Source of the DNA: CAVQGZ01 sp964356295
GTDB taxonomy: Bacteria > Actinomycetota > Actinomycetes > Jiangellales > Jiangellaceae
NCBI GenBank assembly: GCA_964356295.1
Contig: CAYHHE010000105.1
Span: 1 to 7,108, forward strand
Direction: 5' to 3'
DNA length: 7,108 nucleotides
The translations under genes and the position numbers were made by a program. A model generated the notes under the pieces. It saw only the letters and a list, made by a program, of their open reading frames with translations, was not told where the DNA came from and ran no database searches. Shown in pieces: positions 5,012 to 7,108 of this stretch. The number at the start of each line of letters is the position of its first letter. The stretch's first letter is position 1.

Positions 5012-6523
5012 GTGACGGACTCCCTCCCCGGCCTCACCCTGACCGCGCTGCGCACGTCGGAGACGACCGCCGCGCAGACTCCCGCCGACGTCCTCGTGGT
5101 CGCCGTCCGACCCGACGGTTCGCAGGCCGGCGTCGAGGTGCTCGCCGAGGGGACCGGCCTTGCGGAGTCCGTCGTCGACACGCTCGCCCGGGACCTTCGC
5201 ACGATCGGGGCGGGTGGGTCGGCGGACGAGACCACCCGGATGCTGGCCCCGGACGGGGTGAGCGCCGAGACTGTGCTGGCCGTCGGGATCGGCCGGCGAG
5301 ACCCCGAGACCCCAGAGACCCTGCGGCGCGCGGCGGGGGCGGCGGCCAGGGCGCTCGCCGGCGTGGGCTCCGCCGTCCTCGCGCTGCCAGGTACCACGCC
5401 GGTGCAGTCGGCGGCCGCCGCCGAGGGCGCCTTGATGGGTGCCTACGCGTTCACCGGCTTCCGCTCCTCCCCCGATGCCGGCAAGGCCCCGCTGGCAGCG
5501 GTCGTCGTCGCGGGGCGCCTCGGCGACGCGCAGGATCGGCAGCTGGCTCGTGCCAGGGTGATCGCGGCGGCGGTCCACCGGGCCCGCGACTGGGTGAACA
5601 CCCCTCCCGGGGACCTGACGCCAGCGGTGTTCGCCGACGACATCGCCGCGGCCGCGGCCGCGGTCGGGGTGGCGGTCGAGGTGCTCGACGAAGGTGCGCT
5701 GGCGCAGGCCGGGTACGGCGGCATCCTCGGGGTGGGCCGCGGATCGGCCCACCCGCCGCGGCTGGTGCGCCTGGCCTATCGCCCGGAGCAGGCGAGGGGG
5801 CACCTGGGAATCGTCGGCAAGGGCATCACCTTCGACTCCGGCGGGCTCTCGCTCAAGCCCGCCGAGGCCATGATCGGGATGAAGACCGACATGAGCGGGG
5901 CCGCCGCGGCTGTTGCGGCCGTCCTGGCCGCGGCCGAGCTCGCGCTCCCGGTCGCCGTCACGGTGTACGCGGCGCTGGCGGAGAACATGCCCTCGGGCAC
6001 CGCCAGCAGGCCCCAGGACGTGCTGCGCATGTACGCCGGGACCACGGTGGAGGTGCTCAACACCGACGCCGAGGGGCGTCTGGTGATGGCCGACGCGCTG
6101 GCGCGCGCCGGCGAGGACGAGCCGGACCTGCTGGTGGACATCGCGACCCTGACCGGGGCATGCACGGTGGCGCTGGGAAACCGGGTGGCCGGACTCATCA
6201 CCGATGACGAGTCAGCCGCCGACCGGGTGCGGGCCGCCGCGGACGCGGCCGGCGAGGCGGTCTGGCCGCTGCCCATCCCGGAGGAGATGCGCTCCAAGCT
6301 CGACTCGATGGTGGCCGACATCGCCAACGTGGGCAACCGCTTCGGCGGGGCGCTGCAGGCCGCGGCGTTCCTGCGGGAGTTCGTGCCCTCGGGCATCGCC
6401 TGGGCCCATCTGGACATCGCTGGTCCGGCCCGCAACCCCGACGCCCCGCATGGGTACACCCCCAAGGCAGGCACGGGCTTCGGCGTGCGCACCCTGGTGA
6501 CCCTCGCCGAGCAGCTCGCCTGA
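5012..6523 (+). CDS. pepA: Leucyl aminopeptidase, M17 family
   Basis: Cytosolic di-metal aminopeptidase, usually hexameric, that removes N-terminal Leu and other residues from peptides. At 503 residues it is typical in length. The variable N-terminal domain spans roughly 1-180 and the catalytic domain about 185-503, beginning ARDWVNTPPGDLTP (191-204). Metal ligands expected for M17 are present: Lys270 and Asp275 (GKGITFDSGG), Asp293 (KTDMSG), Asp352 and Glu354 (NTDAEGRL). The catalytic Lys282 (SLKP) and Arg356 are also present. Other signatures are ATLTGAC (378-384) and a C-terminal AWAHLDIAG (463-471). The GTG at 5012 is preferred because the -10 box lies 8 nt before it and nothing upstream resembles a ribosome-binding site. 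E. coli PepA also binds DNA; no such role can be judged here. It converges on the 105-residue gene. Confidence 0.95.
   Translation: MTDSLPGLTLTALRTSETTAAQTPADVLVVAVRPDGSQAGVEVLAEGTGLAESVVDTLARDLRTIGAGGSADETTRMLAPDGVSAETVLAVGIGRRDPETPETLRRAAGAAARALAGVGSAVLALPGTTPVQSAAAAEGALMGAYAFTGFRSSPDAGKAPLAAVVVAGRLGDAQDRQLARARVIAAAVHRARDWVNTPPGDLTPAVFADDIAAAAAAVGVAVEVLDEGALAQAGYGGILGVGRGSAHPPRLVRLAYRPEQARGHLGIVGKGITFDSGGLSLKPAEAMIGMKTDMSGAAAAVAAVLAAAELALPVAVTVYAALAENMPSGTASRPQDVLRMYAGTTVEVLNTDAEGRLVMADALARAGEDEPDLLVDIATLTGACTVALGNRVAGLITDDESAADRVRAAADAAGEAVWPLPIPEEMRSKLDSMVADIANVGNRFGGALQAAAFLREFVPSGIAWAHLDIAGPARNPDAPHGYTPKAGTGFGVRTLVTLAEQLA
5645..5662 (+). repeat. GCCGCG hexanucleotide, three exact copies, inside pepA
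   Basis: Three perfect GCCGCG units encode most of the six-alanine run at PepA residues 212-217, in an Ala-rich stretch after the DLTPAVFADD motif. The change per unit is in frame. This is probably ordinary GC-rich low complexity. Confidence 0.7.
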
Positions 6524-6533
6524 CCCCGCACGA

Positions 6534-6560
6534 CCCGCCGGCCGAATCAGCCCTGGCGGG
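6534..6560. terminator. Candidate hairpin between convergent pepA and the 105-residue gene
   Basis: CCCGCC (6534-6539) pairs with GGCGGG (6555-6560). An inner GGC (6540-6542) can pair with GCC (6550-6552), leaving a 2-nt bulge. It starts 10 nt after the pepA stop and reaches into the last codons of the minus-strand gene, so it could serve pepA and possibly both. There is no U-tract. Confidence 0.4.
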
Positions 6561-6864
6561 CGTTCCAGTCGCGCATGCGCTGCGGGTAGCCCACGACGGC
6601 AGCCTCGTAGACCGGCATCGCCAGCCGCTTGCCCAGGTCGCGGGCAGCGTCGGGGCTTGCGATGCGTCGCCGGGTCCACTCCCCGTCGCCGGCCACGAGC
6701 ACCATGGTCGTGCCCGTCATGGGCGTCGTAGGCTCGACGAAGGCCTCGACGCCGCGACGGGTCCGGGCGAAGGCCTCGAGGTGCTCCAGATCGGCCCGGT
6801 CGGCGGCTCGGTCGAGGCTGCCGGGTGCCTGGGCGGGCTGGCTGCGCCGCCGCCAGAACGCCAT
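6547..6864 (-). CDS. Conserved 105-residue actinobacterial protein, function unknown
   Basis: I recognise the pattern as a conserved actinobacterial small protein without an experimentally assigned role that I know of. It starts with a basic MAFWRRRSQ segment that is too short and charged for a signal peptide or membrane anchor. A helical stretch LDRAADRADLEHLEAFARTRRGVEAFVEP (17-45) follows, then a beta-like TTMVLVAGDGEWTRRRIASP (52-71) and a C-terminal VYEAAVVGYPQRMRDWNARQG (85-105). No enzyme motif is seen. ATG at 6864 is chosen over a longer in-frame start at 6912 because AAAGGA (6875-6870) sits 5 nt upstream and a TACGGT -10 lies just before that. It is transcribed alone, converging on pepA and diverging from lpd. 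Co-localisation with lpd may reflect only conserved gene order. Confidence 0.78.
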   Translation of the reverse strand: MAFWRRRSQPAQAPGSLDRAADRADLEHLEAFARTRRGVEAFVEPTTPMTGTTMVLVAGDGEWTRRRIASPDAARDLGKRLAMPVYEAAVVGYPQRMRDWNARQG

Positions 6865-6892
6865 CGATGTCCTTTCGCTCGCAGGGTTCTCC

Positions 6893-6898
6893 ACCGTA
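6893..6898 (-). promoter_or_regulatory. -10 box of the 105-residue gene
   Basis: TACGGT on the minus strand (6898-6893) lies 28 nt before the ATG at 6864, predicting a leader of about 21-22 nt that contains the AAAGGA Shine-Dalgarno. No clear -35 is seen. Unlike the four leaderless starts in the window, this is a conventional leadered gene. Confidence 0.45.
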
Positions 6899-6940
6899 CC
6901 CGCAGTGCGCACCGTCTCGCCCGGGCTGGCCCTCCCGCCG

Positions 6941-6972
6941 GACGGGCCCGTCTGGCGATGCCTCGCCAGACG
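6941..6972. promoter_or_regulatory. Perfect inverted repeat overlapped by a perfect palindrome, upstream of lpd; possible operator
   Basis: CGTCTGGCGA (6949-6958) and TCGCCAGACG (6963-6972) are perfect 10-bp arms around a 4-nt centre (TGCC). GACGGGCCCGTC at 6941-6952 is a perfect 12-bp palindrome sharing four bases with the left arm. The pair sits in the 194-bp divergent gap, 44 bp upstream of the lpd -10 and 43 bp upstream of the -10 of the 105-residue gene. That position suits a dimeric regulator acting on one or both genes. Outside any predicted transcript it is more likely DNA-level than RNA-level. The rest of the gap (6899-6940, 6973-7016) shows nothing convincing. Confidence 0.5.
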
Positions 6973-7016
6973 TCGGTGCCCGCCCGATTACGGCGGCAGG
7001 CTCTTCTCGGCGCGGC

Positions 7017-7022
7017 TAAGGT
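7017..7022 (+). promoter_or_regulatory. -10 box of lpd
   Basis: TAAGGT lies 36 nt before the GTG, predicting a leader of about 29-30 nt that includes the GGGAG Shine-Dalgarno at 7048-7052. The best -35 at 18-nt spacing (GCGGCA, 6993-6998) is weak (3 of 6). Confidence 0.5.
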
Positions 7023-7058
7023 CCGTGACGGACAGGCAACCGAAGACGGGAGAACCCG

Positions 7059-7108
7059 GTGACGACCTTCGACATCGTCGTGCTCGGTGGTGGCAGCGGC
7101 GGCTACGC
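7059..7108 (+). CDS. lpdA: Dihydrolipoamide dehydrogenase, N-terminal fragment cut by window end
   Basis: Only 16 codons plus 2 bases are present, encoding (V/M)TTFDIVVLGGGSGGYA. This is the FAD-binding beta-alpha-beta entrance of the flavoprotein disulfide reductase family, with GGGSGGYA as the dinucleotide-binding loop. That exact start is typical of actinobacterial lipoamide dehydrogenases, the E3 of 2-oxoacid dehydrogenases and L-protein of glycine cleavage, which reoxidise dihydrolipoamide with NAD+. Other family members, such as mycothione or glutathione reductases, cannot be strictly excluded from so short a piece. A position after pepA favours lpdA, which in Streptomyces follows pepA and precedes sucB as I recall. 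The GTG is supported by GGGAG six nt upstream. The gene is truncated only by the window edge. Confidence 0.82.
   Translation, partial: MTTFDIVVLGGGSGGY

Noticed and set aside
4245..5015. Plus-strand open frame antisense to gcvT, His/Gly/Val-rich
   Set aside because: It mirrors the gcvT reading frame with no recognisable domain. GcvT has full family motifs on the other strand.
6865..6912. Longer start (6912) for the 105-residue gene
   Set aside because: The extra 16 residues would include the predicted -10 and Shine-Dalgarno, and the internal ATG has a good ribosome-binding site and the expected family start.
6781..7062. Plus-strand open frame of 93 codons across the gap upstream of lpd
   Set aside because: It overlaps the recognised 105-residue gene antisense, lacks a ribosome-binding site and has Arg/Ala-rich shadow composition.

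Overview
The window is very GC-rich by eye (third codon positions almost all G or C), uses GTG starts freely, and carries small proteins and promoter shapes typical of Actinomycetes. I assign it to a chromosomal segment of a high-GC actinobacterium; I cannot name the genus. There is no sign of mobile elements, CRISPR arrays, tRNA or rRNA.

Layout, left to right: an aldo/keto reductase (+); a 75-residue conserved protein of unknown function (-); a two-gene cobalamin operon (+) made of a PhnP-like metallo-beta-lactamase/CobU fusion and CobT, joined by a 4-bp stop/start overlap; glycine cleavage T-protein GcvT (-), whose 3' end overlaps that of cobT by 20 bp; leucyl aminopeptidase PepA (+), divergent from gcvT; a 105-residue conserved protein of unknown function (-); and the first 16 codons of dihydrolipoamide dehydrogenase (+), cut by the window edge. 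Apart from cobU-cobT, every neighbouring pair changes strand.

Functionally, CobU activates (adenosyl)cobinamide to the GDP form and CobT makes alpha-ribazole phosphate. These are the two inputs for the final cobalamin joining step by CobS, which is not in the window. GcvT and the lipoamide dehydrogenase are the T- and L-proteins of glycine cleavage, and the latter also serves 2-oxoacid dehydrogenases. They sit in separate transcription units. The pepA-to-lpd segment resembles a conserved actinobacterial neighbourhood.

The most notable features are: (1) the N-terminal domain fused to CobU keeps every metal and catalytic residue expected of an active PhnP-type phosphodiesterase; (2) four genes have a TAnnnT box 7-8 nt before the start codon and no Shine-Dalgarno, which indicates leaderless mRNAs; (3) the gcvT and pepA promoters lie back to back so that each -10 falls in the other's -35 zone; (4) a perfect 10-bp-arm inverted repeat, overlapped by a perfect 12-bp palindrome, lies upstream of lpd. 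I see no wholly new multi-gene system. The fusion protein is the best candidate for undescribed biochemistry.
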